Shown: in pieces, positions 31,412-39,980 of the stretch | How the letters are laid out: each line of letters opens with the position of its first letter | Position numbering within the stretch: position 1 is the stretch's first letter | DNA from: Deinococcales bacterium | GTDB taxonomy: Bacteria > Deinococcota > Deinococci > Deinococcales > JAAFIG01 | Direction: 5' to 3' | Assembly (NCBI GenBank): GCA_025359505.1 | Contig: JANYHH010000098.1 | Span: forward strand, 1-47,851 | Length of the DNA: 47,851 nucleotides | Program-made: the position numbers and the translations under genes | The notes under the pieces: model-generated | Told to the model about the DNA's origin: nothing | What the model saw: only the letters and a program-made list of their open reading frames with translations | The model's database searches: none

Positions 31412-32878
31412 ATGCAACCAGTCAGCATCGGCATCGACCTCGGCACGAGCGGCGTCAAAGTCATCGCCCTCACCCAAGACGGTCAGACCGTTGGCTCGAG
31501 CAGCGCGACTTATCCACTGCTGACGCCGCAACCGGGTTGGACGGAGCAGCACCCGAGCGATTGGTTGTCTGGCACGACCGCTGCACTGAAAACCCTGATG
31601 CTCGAGATCAGCGGGCGTTTTGAAGTCATCGCCGTCGGCGTGTCGGGTCAGATGCACGGCGCGGTGTTCTTAGACTCGAGCCTGACCGTGATTCGTCCCG
31701 CGCCGCTGTGGAACGACCAGCGCACCGCTGCGGCTTGTTCTGAGCTGGATGCAGCCGTGCCAGACTTGATCGCCCGCACGGGCAACGCCGCCGTCACGGG
31801 CTTTCAATTACCCAAACTCTTGTGGTTGCGCCAAGCCGAGTCAGAGCATTACTCGAGGGTCGCGCATTTACTCTTCCCTAAGGATTACCTCAACCTGTGC
31901 ATGACGGGCGTGATCGCGTCCGAACCGAGCGACGCCAGCGGCAGCGGCGCGATGAACATTCACACGCAAACATGGGACGACACGATCATCAACGCACTCA
32001 ACCTCGAGCGCAGTATCTTCCCTCCCCTCCAGCCCTCGAGCAGCGTGATTGGGACAGTCACGGCTGAGTTTGCAGTGGCGTCTGGGCTACCCGCTGGGAT
32101 TCCGGTGATCGCGGGCGCGGGTGACAACGCGGCAGCAGCCATCGGGCTGGGCGTCTCGAGCGCTCAGCCGAATGTCGGCAGCGTCTCACTGGGCACGAGC
32201 GGCGTGCTGATCGCGCCGTTACTCGAGCCGAAAATGCAAGCTGAGGGTCGCGTGCATCTGTTCTGCCACGCCGACGGCTCGTACTTTCTGCTCGGCGTGA
32301 CGCTCAGTGCCGCTGGCAGCCTGCAATGGCTGCGCGACACGATCGCGCCGGGCGTGGCGTTCACCGACCTGATGCTCGAGGCAGCCGCTGTGCCCAGCGG
32401 CTGCGAAGGCGTGACCTTCATGCCGTACCTGTCCGGCGAGCGCAGCCCGCACTTAGACCCAGACCTGCGCGGCGCGTGGCTGGGCTTGTCGCTAGCCCAT
32501 GGGCGCGGACACCTGACGAGGGCAGTCTTGGAGGGCGTGGCGTTCAGCCTGCGCGATACGCTCGAGGTGATGCGCCCACTGGTCAAACTCGAGTCGCTGC
32601 TGGCGGTCGGCGGCGGCGCGACCTCTGCCCTCTGGCTGACGATCGTCGGGGGCGCACTGCAAACGACGCTGGTCAAACCGGCGCTCGAGGAGGGGCCCGC
32701 ACGCGGCGCGGCGATTTTGGCACTGGTCGGGGCTGGCGTGTACGGCAGCGTTGCCGCTGCGCTCGAGGCACTCGCGCCGCGACTCGCGCCCGTCACAGTT
32801 GCGCCAGACGCGGCGCTCGAGCAGGCGTACAGCCGTTATCAACGCGGGTTGGCAGCGGCGCGGGTGTTCAAGGGTTGA
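31412..32878 (+). CDS. xylB: Xylulokinase
   Basis: 488 residues of the FGGY kinase family: phosphate-1 loop [29 protein letters not shown], the substrate region APLWNDQRT, the catalytic Asp in [13 protein letters not shown], and [16 protein letters not shown]. It phosphorylates D-xylulose to xylulose 5-phosphate, feeding the pentose phosphate pathway. Start region: CACAAT seven bases before the ATG. Its 42-bp shared spacer with axe suggests joint control; no XylR or xylA is in the window. A palindrome follows the stop and may help end transcription. Confidence 0.95.
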   Translation: MQPVSIGIDLGTSGVKVIALTQDGQTVGSSSATYPLLTPQPGWTEQHPSDWLSGTTAALKTLMLEISGRFEVIAVGVSGQMHGAVFLDSSLTVIRPAPLWNDQRTAAACSELDAAVPDLIARTGNAAVTGFQLPKLLWLRQAESEHYSRVAHLLFPKDYLNLCMTGVIASEPSDASGSGAMNIHTQTWDDTIINALNLERSIFPPLQPSSSVIGTVTAEFAVASGLPAGIPVIAGAGDNAAAAIGLGVSSAQPNVGSVSLGTSGVLIAPLLEPKMQAEGRVHLFCHADGSYFLLGVTLSAAGSLQWLRDTIAPGVAFTDLMLEAAAVPSGCEGVTFMPYLSGERSPHLDPDLRGAWLGLSLAHGRGHLTRAVLEGVAFSLRDTLEVMRPLVKLESLLAVGGGATSALWLTIVGGALQTTLVKPALEEGPARGAAILALVGAGVYGSVAAALEALAPRLAPVTVAPDAALEQAYSRYQRGLAAARVFKG

Positions 32879-32926
32879 CGGCTCGAGGCAGAGGCGCGTT
32901 TCTCGATGGTGATTTCGATTTATTGT

Positions 32927-32956
32927 CGTAGGGGCTTGTCACTGCAAGCCCCTACG
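32927..32956. repeat. Interspersed palindrome, copy 2 (CGTAGGGGCTTG arms)
   Basis: CGTAGGGGCTTG and CAAGCCCCTACG flank TCACTG. It resembles copy 1 at 26645-26669, with the same core AGGGGCTTG and CAAGCCCCT. Both lie in spacers, next to the ends of genes. Confidence 0.85.
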
Positions 32957-33019
32957 ATTCGTTGCTGGCGCATCTGAGGAACTGACATACTCAAGGCATC
33001 CCGCTCGAGTCTGATAAAT

Positions 33020-33163
33020 TTGCACGACCCCGCGCTGATCTGCTACACTTTCAAAGCTCGTAGCGTTCTGGCTCCTTAAGTGCCATCGTGCCGCCAGAAA
33101 TCAGGGGAAGTGACACGGCTCGTTTTAGAACCGCGTTTACGCAACCCTCGAGCGGAGGAAATC
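33020..33163 (+). promoter_or_regulatory. Promoter and leader of rpmI-rplT
   Basis: TTGCAC (33020-33025), 18 bases, TACACT (33044-33049), then a 110-base leader. The leader can form TTCTGGC (33066-33072) with GCCAGAA (33093-33099). GGAGG ends six bases before the rpmI start. A long structured leader fits autoregulation by L20, known in other bacteria, but the L20 binding motif was not matched. infC is not upstream, unlike the usual infC-rpmI-rplT order. No gene lies in 32879-33163. Confidence 0.65.
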
Positions 33164-33367
33164 ATGGGTAAGTTGAAGACCCGCAAGGTCGCCAATGGTC
33201 GCATCAAGATCACTGGAACCGGCAAAGCAATGGCTTGGAAGGCTGGCAAGCGCCACCTGTCCTATCACAAGAGCGGCAGTGAGATTCGCGGCAAGGGCGT
33301 GGCTTACGTCATCGCCGACGCCGACCAGAAGCGCGTCCACGCGATGCTGCCCTACGGTGGCCGTTAA
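33164..33367 (+). CDS. rpmI: 50S ribosomal protein L35
   Basis: 67 residues, basic, with [21 protein letters not shown] and KRHLSYHKS, the L35 pattern. L35 is a small protein of the large subunit. GGAGG precedes the ATG. Its TAA overlaps the rplT ATG (TAATG), so the two are translated together. Confidence 0.97.
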   Translation: MGKLKTRKVANGRIKITGTGKAMAWKAGKRHLSYHKSGSEIRGKGVAYVIADADQKRVHAMLPYGGR

Positions 33368-33723
33368 TGCCTCGCGCTAAAACGGGCATTGTCCGCCGCC
33401 GTCGCCACAAAGTCATCCTCAAACGCGCCAAGGGTTTCCGTGGCTCGCGCAGCACCAATTACCGCATGGCAGCCCAGACGCTGCTCAACGCCGCGACCTA
33501 CAGCTACCGCGACCGTCGCAACAAGAAGCGCGATTTCAGGCGCTTGTGGATTCAACGCATCAACGCGGCCGTTCGCTTGCACGGCATCAGCTACTCGAGG
33601 TTCATCGCGGGGCTAAAAGCCGCGAAGATCGAAGTCGATCGCAAGATTCTGGCTGATCTGGCTGTCCGCGAACCCGCTGCTTTTGAACAGATCGTCAACG
33701 CCGCCAAGCAAGCCATTTCGTAA
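33367..33723 (+). CDS. rplT: 50S ribosomal protein L20
   Basis: 118 residues, the standard length: [53 protein letters not shown] and the C-terminal domain from about residue 60, which also serves as mRNA repressor in other bacteria. L20 is needed early in 50S assembly. It ends 20 bp before a clear terminator. Confidence 0.98.
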   Translation: MPRAKTGIVRRRRHKVILKRAKGFRGSRSTNYRMAAQTLLNAATYSYRDRRNKKRDFRRLWIQRINAAVRLHGISYSRFIAGLKAAKIEVDRKILADLAVREPAAFEQIVNAAKQAIS

Positions 33724-33743
33724 ATCAATTTCGCAAGTCCAAA

Positions 33744-33775
33744 CCTCGAGCCTCACCGCTCGAGGTTTTTTATTT
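33744..33775 (+). terminator. Intrinsic terminator of rpmI-rplT
   Basis: CCTCGAGC and GCTCGAGG form an 8-bp stem around CTCACC, followed by TTTTTTATTT. Both arms are extended CTCGAG copies, so the genome motif is used here as a terminator stem. Confidence 0.92.
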
Positions 33776-33872
33776 CGCTCGAGGCGCAGCGTTGTTCTCG
33801 ACGCACTGCATCAAACACCAAACTCGAGCTTGCACCGACACCCACGCTCGAGACGCGGTAGACTCGCTCCCA

Positions 33873-34661
33873 ATGAAACTCGCGGTGGTCGGCGTTGGCA
33901 AAATGGGTGAGGCGATTCTCGAGGGGATGCTGAACGCCTCGCTTCTGGAGCGCTCTGAGATCGGTGTGGTCGGTGGTCGTTCGAGACGGGCGGCAGAGGT
34001 CGCGGAGCTGCATGGCGTCAACCTAATTTCCAGAGCGCAGTTGCAGGACGCAGAGCGCGTACTGATCTGCGTGCAACCCAAAGTCTTTCCGCAGATCGCT
34101 GGGGAAATCGCCGATCCGCACCACGGGTACATCTCGATCATGGCGGGCGTCAGTTTGGAGACGATGGCGGCTCAGCTCGGCTCGAGGCGTGTCGTGCGGG
34201 CGATGCCGAATCTGGCGGCGACGATTCACAAGAGCGCCACGGCAGTTGTCAGTCTCGAGGAAGCCGAAGTTGCGGGCGATCTGGGTTTTGCGCGGGCATT
34301 GTTCGCCTCGGTCGGTGATGTTTACGAGATTGCAGAACCGCTGTTCAACACCTTCACGGGCATGGTCGGCAGCGGGCCAGCCTATGCCGCGATCTTCGCC
34401 GAGGCGCTGGCAGACGGCGGCGTGCGGATGGGCTTGAACCGTAAACTGGCGATTGAACTGGCGGGCAAATTGCTGATTAGCACCGGCGAGTTGCTGCTGC
34501 GCCGCGTTCACCCGAGCATCCTCAAAGACGAGGTAGCCAGCCCCGGTGGGACGACCGTCGCGGGCATCGCCGAAATCGAGCGCTACACTTTTCGCGCTGC
34601 GGTGATCGAAGCCGTCAAAGCCGCGACACTGCGCGGCGCTGAGTTGGGCGAGGGCAAATAA
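33873..34661 (+). CDS. proC: Pyrroline-5-carboxylate reductase
   Basis: 262 residues: NAD(P)-binding MKLAVVGVGKMGEAILEGML, ICVQPKVFPQIAGEI, VVRAMPNLAATIHKSATAV, then the dimer and substrate part MVGSGPAYAAIFAEALADGGVRMGL and DEVASPGGTTVAGIAEIE. It reduces pyrroline-5-carboxylate to proline, the last step of proline synthesis. TAGACT eight bases before the ATG indicates leaderless translation. Stands alone. Confidence 0.96.
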   Translation: MKLAVVGVGKMGEAILEGMLNASLLERSEIGVVGGRSRRAAEVAELHGVNLISRAQLQDAERVLICVQPKVFPQIAGEIADPHHGYISIMAGVSLETMAAQLGSRRVVRAMPNLAATIHKSATAVVSLEEAEVAGDLGFARALFASVGDVYEIAEPLFNTFTGMVGSGPAYAAIFAEALADGGVRMGLNRKLAIELAGKLLISTGELLLRRVHPSILKDEVASPGGTTVAGIAEIERYTFRAAVIEAVKAATLRGAELGEGK

Positions 34662-34685
34662 AGCCAACTCGACGAATCCGTATGT

Positions 34686-34764
34686 CAAAATCTTGGACAA
34701 TCCAGCGATGTCGCACTGCACCGTAACTTCTTGAGGTCAATAGAGTAAAGATGTCCAAGTTTTG
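34686..34764. repeat. Long-range inverted repeat after proC
   Basis: CAAAA-T-CTTGGACA (34686-34699) matches TGTCCAAG-TTTTG (34752-34764) with one extra base, 52 bases apart. It may be an RNA stem in the proC 3' region or the ends of a small decayed element. No target duplication was recognised. Confidence 0.5.
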
Positions 34765-34830
34765 ACTCGCAGATACTTTATTCACACTCGAGCCTCGAGT
34801 CGTATGACAGACTTAAATCACGGAGATCAA

Positions 34831-35388
34831 ATGAAACGAACTGCCTTCGCCCTGCTCGCCATGCTCGCATTTGCGCTGTCCTCGAGTGCCGAAAACAACT
34901 ACTTCCCCAGTCGCGTGGGCCTGAAATGGCTGTACTCGAGCGGCGAGACGCAGGAGTACAGCCGCGAGGACACGGTGTTTGGCACGAAAGTCTTGGTGTT
35001 GCAACGCTCACTGAACGGCAAATTCGTCAGCGAGGATTACGTGCAATCCTCGAGTGCTGGCGTGGTGCTGCTGGGCACGAAGCAAGGGGCGCAGATTTAC
35101 CGGTATCAGCCGCCCGTCGTGGTCTACCCGAAAGCGCCACTCAAGGTCGGTTCTACGTGGTCGACCAGTTCCGGCACGGGCGCGGCGCAGTTCACGATTC
35201 AGTACAACGTCACGGGTACGGCGGGCGTCAAGGTCAAGGCGGGGCGCTTCAACGCCTTCATCGTCAACTCGCAGGTTACGACCGCGCAGGGGTCAACCAG
35301 CAGCAACGATCTGTATTTCGTTCCCAGCATCGGCACGGTCAAATACGTGTATCAGGACGGCAGCACGATTGAACTCGTCGGACGCTAA
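34831..35388 (+). CDS. Small secreted protein of unknown function
   Basis: 185 residues with a signal peptide (about 1-19, MKRTAFALLAMLAFALSSSA) and a beta-rich mature part: PSRVGLKWLYSSGETQEY, then GSTWSTSSGTGAAQFTIQY and SIGTVKYVYQDGSTIELVG. The pattern resembles the lipoprotein-like or DUF-type beta domains common in Deinococcus exports, without a known role. ATG 34831 has GGAG five bases upstream. Upstream, ACTCGAG-C-CTCGAGT (34786-34800) is a perfect palindrome. Its TAA overlaps the TAG of the converging deacetylase gene by three bases. Confidence 0.75.
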   Translation: MKRTAFALLAMLAFALSSSAENNYFPSRVGLKWLYSSGETQEYSREDTVFGTKVLVLQRSLNGKFVSEDYVQSSSAGVVLLGTKQGAQIYRYQPPVVVYPKAPLKVGSTWSTSSGTGAAQFTIQYNVTGTAGVKVKAGRFNAFIVNSQVTTAQGSTSSNDLYFVPSIGTVKYVYQDGSTIELVGR

Positions 35389-36281
35389 ACAAATACCTCG
35401 AGCGCCGCTCGCACCGTATTGACGTGCGCTTCGACGGTCACAGGCTTGTCTTTATTGTATCCACCACCCATCAGGCTCACGACCGGAACTCGAGCAGTTT
35501 TACACCACGCGAAGACCGCACGATCTCTTTTCATCGCGCCATTGATCGTCAATCCGAAACGCCCGAACTGGTCGCGCTCCAAGACATCCACGCCCGCGAG
35601 GTAGAAAATCAGTTGCGGCGCAAACGCCGCCACCGCTGGAGAAATGCGAGTCTCGAGGATGTGCAGGTACTCGGCGTCGGTTACAAAGTCTGGCAAGCCG
35701 ATATCGAGCGTGGACGCTTCTTTGTGGAACGGGTAATTGCGCTCGCCGTGCACGGACAAGGTGAAAACTCGAGGGTCGTTCTGGAAAATCGCGGCTGAGC
35801 CGTTGCCCTGATGCACGTCGAGGTCGAGGACTAGGACGCGCTCGAGTCCGTGCGTAACTTGTAAGTCTTTGATCGCAACGGCGACATCGTTCAGCACACA
35901 GAATCCCTCGCCGTGATCGGGGTACGCGTGGTGCGTGCCGCCCGCCAGATTGATGCCCAGCCCCGACTCGAGCGCGTCGTGCGCCGCCTTCAGCGTTCCG
36001 CCCGTTGCCCGCAACGCCCGCTCGACCAGCTCTGGACTCCACGGGAAGCCGAGCAACCGCACTTCTTTAGCCTCGAGCGTGCCGAAGCGCAGTTTTCGCA
36101 GGTACGCATCGGTGTGCACGCGCTCGACCAAAGTCCAATCTGGACGCGGCGGCTCGAGGATCGTCAGTCCCTCGCGGGCCAGTGTGTCGCGCACACCCGC
36201 GTATTTGTACATCGGGAATTTGTGCTGCACAGGCAACTCGACGCTATAAGCCGCGCTCGAGTACGCCCTGAATTCAGTCAT
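35385..36281 (-). CDS. Histone deacetylase family (AcuC/HDAC-like) protein
   Basis: 298 residues with the arginase/deacetylase fold. Active-site residues: GGTHHAYPDHGEGFCVLND (two His and the substrate loop), LDLDVHQGNG (metal Asp and His) and GVDVLERDQFG (second metal Asp). Zinc-dependent deacetylation of lysine, polyamine or acetoin-related substrates is known in the family; the substrate here is not known. ATG 36281 has TATGAT eight bases upstream and lies five bases after the stop of a 58-residue membrane-protein gene, so the pair may also be read as one operon. Confidence 0.93.
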   Translation of the reverse strand: MTEFRAYSSAAYSVELPVQHKFPMYKYAGVRDTLAREGLTILEPPRPDWTLVERVHTDAYLRKLRFGTLEAKEVRLLGFPWSPELVERALRATGGTLKAAHDALESGLGINLAGGTHHAYPDHGEGFCVLNDVAVAIKDLQVTHGLERVLVLDLDVHQGNGSAAIFQNDPRVFTLSVHGERNYPFHKEASTLDIGLPDFVTDAEYLHILETRISPAVAAFAPQLIFYLAGVDVLERDQFGRFGLTINGAMKRDRAVFAWCKTARVPVVSLMGGGYNKDKPVTVEAHVNTVRAALEVFV

Positions 36282-36286
36282 ACGCT

Positions 36287-36463
36287 CTAATCATAGGTAC
36301 GAGCCAGAGAAAAAACGGCAGCGCCAAACAGGTTGAACACCAGCGTCGGCAAAACCACATCCCAACTGATGCTGCGAGCACTCGCCCACTGCACACCCAA
36401 AAGCGCGATCACCGCGAGGTCAAGCAGCACGACAATGCCCAGAATCAGCGGTTTAATCCACAC
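36287..36463 (-). CDS. Small two-helix membrane protein upstream of the HDAC-like gene
   Basis: 58 residues from a GTG at 36463: two hydrophobic segments (ILGIVVLLDLAVIALLGV and VVLPTLVFNLFGAAVFSLA) joined by a short polar turn WASARSISWD, and a short tail ARTYD. TAGACT lies six bases before the GTG, the same leaderless signature as other genes here, which strongly supports a real gene. It ends five bases before the deacetylase ATG. Too short for standard length cut-offs. Function unknown; possibly a membrane anchor or regulator for the deacetylase. Confidence 0.75.
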   Translation of the reverse strand: MWIKPLILGIVVLLDLAVIALLGVQWASARSISWDVVLPTLVFNLFGAAVFSLARTYD

Positions 36464-36538
36464 GCACGCAGTCTACTCGAGACGCTGGGAATGCGATTGC
36501 AGGTGAACGCGCACGTGGCTCGAGATGAAGATTTTTCG

Positions 36539-36676
36539 CCTCTCCCTGCGGGAGAGGCCGCCGAAGGCGGGTGAGGGGGGCGAGCGCCAGCGAGTTGGCC
36601 TTGAGGTTCAAAGTCAACAGCACTTCGCTGCGCTCAGCTACCCTCTCCCCGACCCTCTCCCGCCAGCGGGAGAGGG
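36539..36676. repeat. REP-like palindrome cluster 3' of gltX
   Basis: First hairpin CCTCTCCC-TGC-GGGAGAGG (36539-36557); last hairpin CCCTCTCCCGC-CA-GCGGGAGAGGG (36653-36676). Between them GGTGAGGGGGG (36580-36590) can pair with CCCTCTCCCC (36641-36650). Short palindromes with GGGAGAGGG/CCCTCTCCC arms are spread over many bacteria. It sits between gltX and the small membrane-protein gene and may end the gltX transcript. Confidence 0.75.
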
Positions 36677-36682
36677 AGACAG

Positions 36683-38203
36683 CTAAGTCATCACCGCCCC
36701 GCGCAGCCGCTCGAGCGCACGCTCCCGCCCCAGAATCAGCAGCACTTCATACATTCCCGGCGTCTCGAGGCGACCCGTGACGGCAGCCCGCAACGGTTGC
36801 ATGACCGCACCGAGTTTCACTTCTTTCTCGTTGGCAAATCGAATGATTGCATCTTCTAAAAATTGATGCGTCCAGCCATTAATGAGTTTTGTGGACATAG
36901 GTATCACACGGTTCGGAACAGTAACAACATCAATTCTGTCAAACTCCTCAACATCTTGGGCAAGTTGCTCGAGATATGGGAGTAATTCTATTAACAATTC
37001 TTTTCCCTCCTCGAGTTTGGCACGGGCTTTTTCCTCGAGCTGCACGCCTTCGAAGAAGTAACGCACTTTCTCCGGCAGGTCGCTGAACACGTCAAAGCGC
37101 GGTCGCAGCACATCCACAACACTCGAGACATACGCTGTGTCTGTCACGTCAAATCCCGCTCGCTCGAGGAATGGGACAGCTCGAGTGACGACTTCTTCAA
37201 GCGTGAAGACCTCACGGATGTATTTGCCATTCAGCCATTTCAGTTTCTCGAGGTCGAACACGGGCCCGGTCAGTCCGACGCGTTCCCACGTGAAGGCTCC
37301 AATCAAATCAGCGACGCTGAAGACCTCGCGGCTCGAGCCGTCTGGATTGGCGGGCATCGAGAACGCCATCATGCCCAGATAATTCAGCAGCGCTTCGGGC
37401 GCGATGCCGAGTTCGCGGTAACTGTCGACGCTGGTGTTGGATTTGCGCTTACTGAGCTTGGATTTATCGGCGTTCCGTAACAGCGGCGTGTGGATGAACT
37501 GCGGCAGTTCCCAGCCCAGCGCCTCCAAGATCAGCACGTGAATCGGTGTGCTGGTCAGCCACTCCTCGGCGCGAATCACGTGGGTCACACCCATGTCGTG
37601 ATCGTCGCACATCGCGGCCAAGTGATAGGTCGGCAAACCGTCAGCTTTGAGCAAGACCTTATCGTCCAGTTCACTGGCTTGAAAAACCACGTCACCGCGC
37701 AGCACGTCCTTGACGATCACGCTGCCCTCGAGCGGGGCTTTCAACCGCACCACGAACGGCTCGCCCGCTGCGGCTCGAGCCTCGGATTCAAACTGCGGCA
37801 AATCGCGGTCGCGGCGGTCGTACCCGCGATACGAGGACTTCGCCGCTTCCGACGCCTTACGCCGCTCCTCGAGTTCGGCGGCTGTGTCAAAGGCTCTGTA
37901 CGCCGCGCCAGACTCGAGCAACGCCTTCGCGTAACCCTGATGCAGCGCCGCTCGCTCGGTTTGGATGTACGGCGCGGACGGCCCGCCGACCACTGGACTC
38001 TCGTCCGGCTGCAAACCCAGCCATTCCAGCATCTCGAGGATGCGCGTTTGAGATTCCGGGTTGAAGCGGGCGCGGTCGGTGTCCTCGATTCGCACGATGA
38101 ACGCGCCGCTGCGCTGCTTGGCGAAGACGTAATTGTAAAGCGCTTGGTAAGCCGTGCCAACGTGCGGATCGCCCGTCGGACTGGGCGCGATTCTGGTTTT
38201 CAT
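36683..38203 (-). CDS. gltX: Glutamyl-tRNA synthetase
   Basis: 506 residues, class Ic synthetase: the HIGH-equivalent in IAPSPTGDPHVGT, FIVRIEDTDRARF, LPTYHLAAMCDDHDMGVTHVIRAEEW, the KMSKS-equivalent KLSKRK, and the C-terminal anticodon-binding part ending GVKLG-like VKLGAVMQPLRAAVTGR. Charges tRNA-Glu. AGGAG five bases before the ATG. Oddity: about residues 390-450 (plus coordinates 36850-37010) are clearly AT-richer and seem to carry extra residues (around FDRIDVVTVPNRVIPMSTKLIN) relative to Thermus-type enzymes, while frame and flanks are intact. Confidence 0.96.
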   Translation of the reverse strand: MKTRIAPSPTGDPHVGTAYQALYNYVFAKQRSGAFIVRIEDTDRARFNPESQTRILEMLEWLGLQPDESPVVGGPSAPYIQTERAALHQGYAKALLESGAAYRAFDTAAELEERRKASEAAKSSYRGYDRRDRDLPQFESEARAAAGEPFVVRLKAPLEGSVIVKDVLRGDVVFQASELDDKVLLKADGLPTYHLAAMCDDHDMGVTHVIRAEEWLTSTPIHVLILEALGWELPQFIHTPLLRNADKSKLSKRKSNTSVDSYRELGIAPEALLNYLGMMAFSMPANPDGSSREVFSVADLIGAFTWERVGLTGPVFDLEKLKWLNGKYIREVFTLEEVVTRAVPFLERAGFDVTDTAYVSSVVDVLRPRFDVFSDLPEKVRYFFEGVQLEEKARAKLEEGKELLIELLPYLEQLAQDVEEFDRIDVVTVPNRVIPMSTKLINGWTHQFLEDAIIRFANEKEVKLGAVMQPLRAAVTGRLETPGMYEVLLILGRERALERLRGAVMT

Positions 38204-38338
38204 GAAAGCTCCTAGCTTTTATCTCTTAGCTTTTAGCTAGAAGCAAAAGGCATTTGATTTTGAATGACTCGAGTCTATACAAATAAGGCGTTTGAACTTG
38301 AACTCAGGTTTCCAGCTAACAGTTAAAAGCCAACAGCT
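38204..38338. other. AT-rich spacer with degenerate AGCTNNNAGC-type repeats
   Basis: 135 bp between gltX and the receptor gene. It holds reiterated AGCTTTTA/TTAGCTTTTAGCT and AGCTAACAGTTAAAAGCCAACAGC motifs in short degenerate form, and TATAGA (minus strand) as a possible gltX -10. No coding frame is supported. Confidence 0.5.
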
Positions 38339-39892
38339 TTACTGCACCGTACCTTTTGCCTCGAGCTTGCCGCTTTCGACTTTGATAATCACCAGCGGCC
38401 GCCCGACAATGCCGCCGCTATTAAACGCGACTTTGCTGGTCACGCCCGGGCCCGGCTTGGCGGTCGTGAAAGTCTCCAGCGCAGCGCGGACGCCCTCGCG
38501 GGTGGTCGTGGTGGCGCGGCGCAACGCCTCGAGCAGCGTGCGGGTCGTGTCGTAGGCTTGCATCGCTCTGGCGTTCGGTGTGCCGCCGCCGTAGCGCTTT
38601 TGGAAGGCTCTGACGAAGCTTGGGATGTCGCCGAAATTAGCGGTGTTGTGAAACACGCTGACCATCGTCAGCCCGTCCACGCTCGCGCCAGCTTTGAGGA
38701 TTTCCTGACCGTAGGCGGCGCTGCCCGCGTAGAGCGGAACTTTGTGACCCTGCGCTTGGATGGCTTGCGCGATCCTCGAGACATCGTTGTAATCGCCGCT
38801 GATGAAAGCCGCATCCGGCTCTGGGGAATCGGTGAAGACATCAAAACCCGCTGGCTCTGGGATTGCGCCGGATTTGAATTCAAACTTGACGACGCTGATG
38901 CTCAGCGCCATCGCCGCTGTTTCAAACGCGTCGGCCAGCGATTTAGAGAACGCGTCGTCCGGGTTGTAGTACAGCGGCACGCGCACTCGCCCGTCTTTTT
39001 GCACCAGCTTAGCCAATGCCTTGCCTTGCACGCTCGAGGGTGGGAACAGGCGGTAAGTGTACGCCCCAGCCTGCGCCAAGCGGTCATCGGTGGCGACTGG
39101 CGAGATGTGAATCAGCTTCCCGAGGTTGTAAATGCTGGCGGCCGCGACCGCCGAACTCGAGTTTTGCGGCCCGATCACCGCCAGCACGTCTTTGTCGGCG
39201 ATGAAGCTCGAGGCGGCGGTTACAGCCAGCGTGCGGTCGTTTTGATCGTTCAATACGTTGACAATCACTTTGCGTCCCTTGATGCCGCCGCTCGAGTTCG
39301 CCTCAGCGATGGCCATGTTGACGCCTTGCAAGATTGCCTCGCCGGTCTGGACGTTTTTGCCGCTGGTTGGCAGGCTCAGCCCGATGGTCAGCACCGCACC
39401 GCCGACGAGTTTCTGCTCGGCGTTATTTTTGACCAAGGACATCAGCGCGTCCGTCGGGCGAGAGTTGAGCCACGTGCCAGCCAGTCCGAGTGCATCGGCG
39501 TAGTTTTTAGCCTCGTATGCTTTGACGATCGCGGCGCGTTCCGGGCGCAGGTTGACACTGACGATCACCTCGGGCGCGGAGAGGCTGGCTTCGGGGTAGC
39601 CGCCGCTACTGACGGGTGGCGTGGCGGGCGGGGAGGCAATGACTGGTGGCGTAGCAGCGGGTGGCGTCGGCGGCACGGTCACAGGTGGCGGCGTGACGCT
39701 CGAGGGGCTGGGCGGTGGTGGTGTGACCACAACGGGCGGCGTTGTCGGAGGCGCGGGCGGATTGCGGGCGCTCTGGCAAGTGGCGGGAATCGGCACGCCG
39801 GGCAGTTGAATCGCGCAAGCCTGATGCTGCTGCCAACCGAAATACGCGGCGATCGCAATCACAATGATCGGAACGAGCACTCTGAGGTTCAT
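38339..39892 (-). CDS. Membrane-anchored Leu/Ile/Val-binding-type receptor (Peripla_BP_6)
   Basis: 517 residues: an N-terminal uncleaved-looking helix (about 5-20, VLVPIIVIAIAAYFGW), a Pro/Thr-rich spacer (about 43-100), a helical hairpin with AKNYADALGLAGTWLNSRPTDAL (about 127-150), and a type I periplasmic-binding domain (about 165-517; LTIGLSLPTSG, GVNMAIAEANSSGGIKGRKV, VIGPQNSSSAVAAA, MQAYDTTRTLLEAL). Family members bind branched-chain amino acids, amides or similar ligands. No lipobox, and no permease or ATPase genes nearby, so it may be a sensor rather than an importer subunit. ATG 39892 with TAGACT six bases upstream. Confidence 0.88.
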   Translation of the reverse strand: MNLRVLVPIIVIAIAAYFGWQQHQACAIQLPGVPIPATCQSARNPPAPPTTPPVVVTPPPPSPSSVTPPPVTVPPTPPAATPPVIASPPATPPVSSGGYPEASLSAPEVIVSVNLRPERAAIVKAYEAKNYADALGLAGTWLNSRPTDALMSLVKNNAEQKLVGGAVLTIGLSLPTSGKNVQTGEAILQGVNMAIAEANSSGGIKGRKVIVNVLNDQNDRTLAVTAASSFIADKDVLAVIGPQNSSSAVAAASIYNLGKLIHISPVATDDRLAQAGAYTYRLFPPSSVQGKALAKLVQKDGRVRVPLYYNPDDAFSKSLADAFETAAMALSISVVKFEFKSGAIPEPAGFDVFTDSPEPDAAFISGDYNDVSRIAQAIQAQGHKVPLYAGSAAYGQEILKAGASVDGLTMVSVFHNTANFGDIPSFVRAFQKRYGGGTPNARAMQAYDTTRTLLEALRRATTTTREGVRAALETFTTAKPGPGVTSKVAFNSGGIVGRPLVIIKVESGKLEAKGTVQ

Positions 39893-39980
39893 CGGCGCAG
39901 TCTACTCGAGGACGCGTGCGGCGGGTTCGGTTTGGTGATGTGGGATTCAACCAGTCAGCTCGCAGCGATGCTCAAGCACG

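Noticed and set aside
31370..31657. N-terminal extension of the acetyl xylan esterase
   Set aside because: It is antisense to xylB; the family starts at the MPLFDLP segment at 31369, which also has a promoter hexamer.
38204..38338. T-box leader for gltX
   Set aside because: No T-box consensus or specifier stem was recognised; the region is short and made of degenerate AGCT-type repeats.
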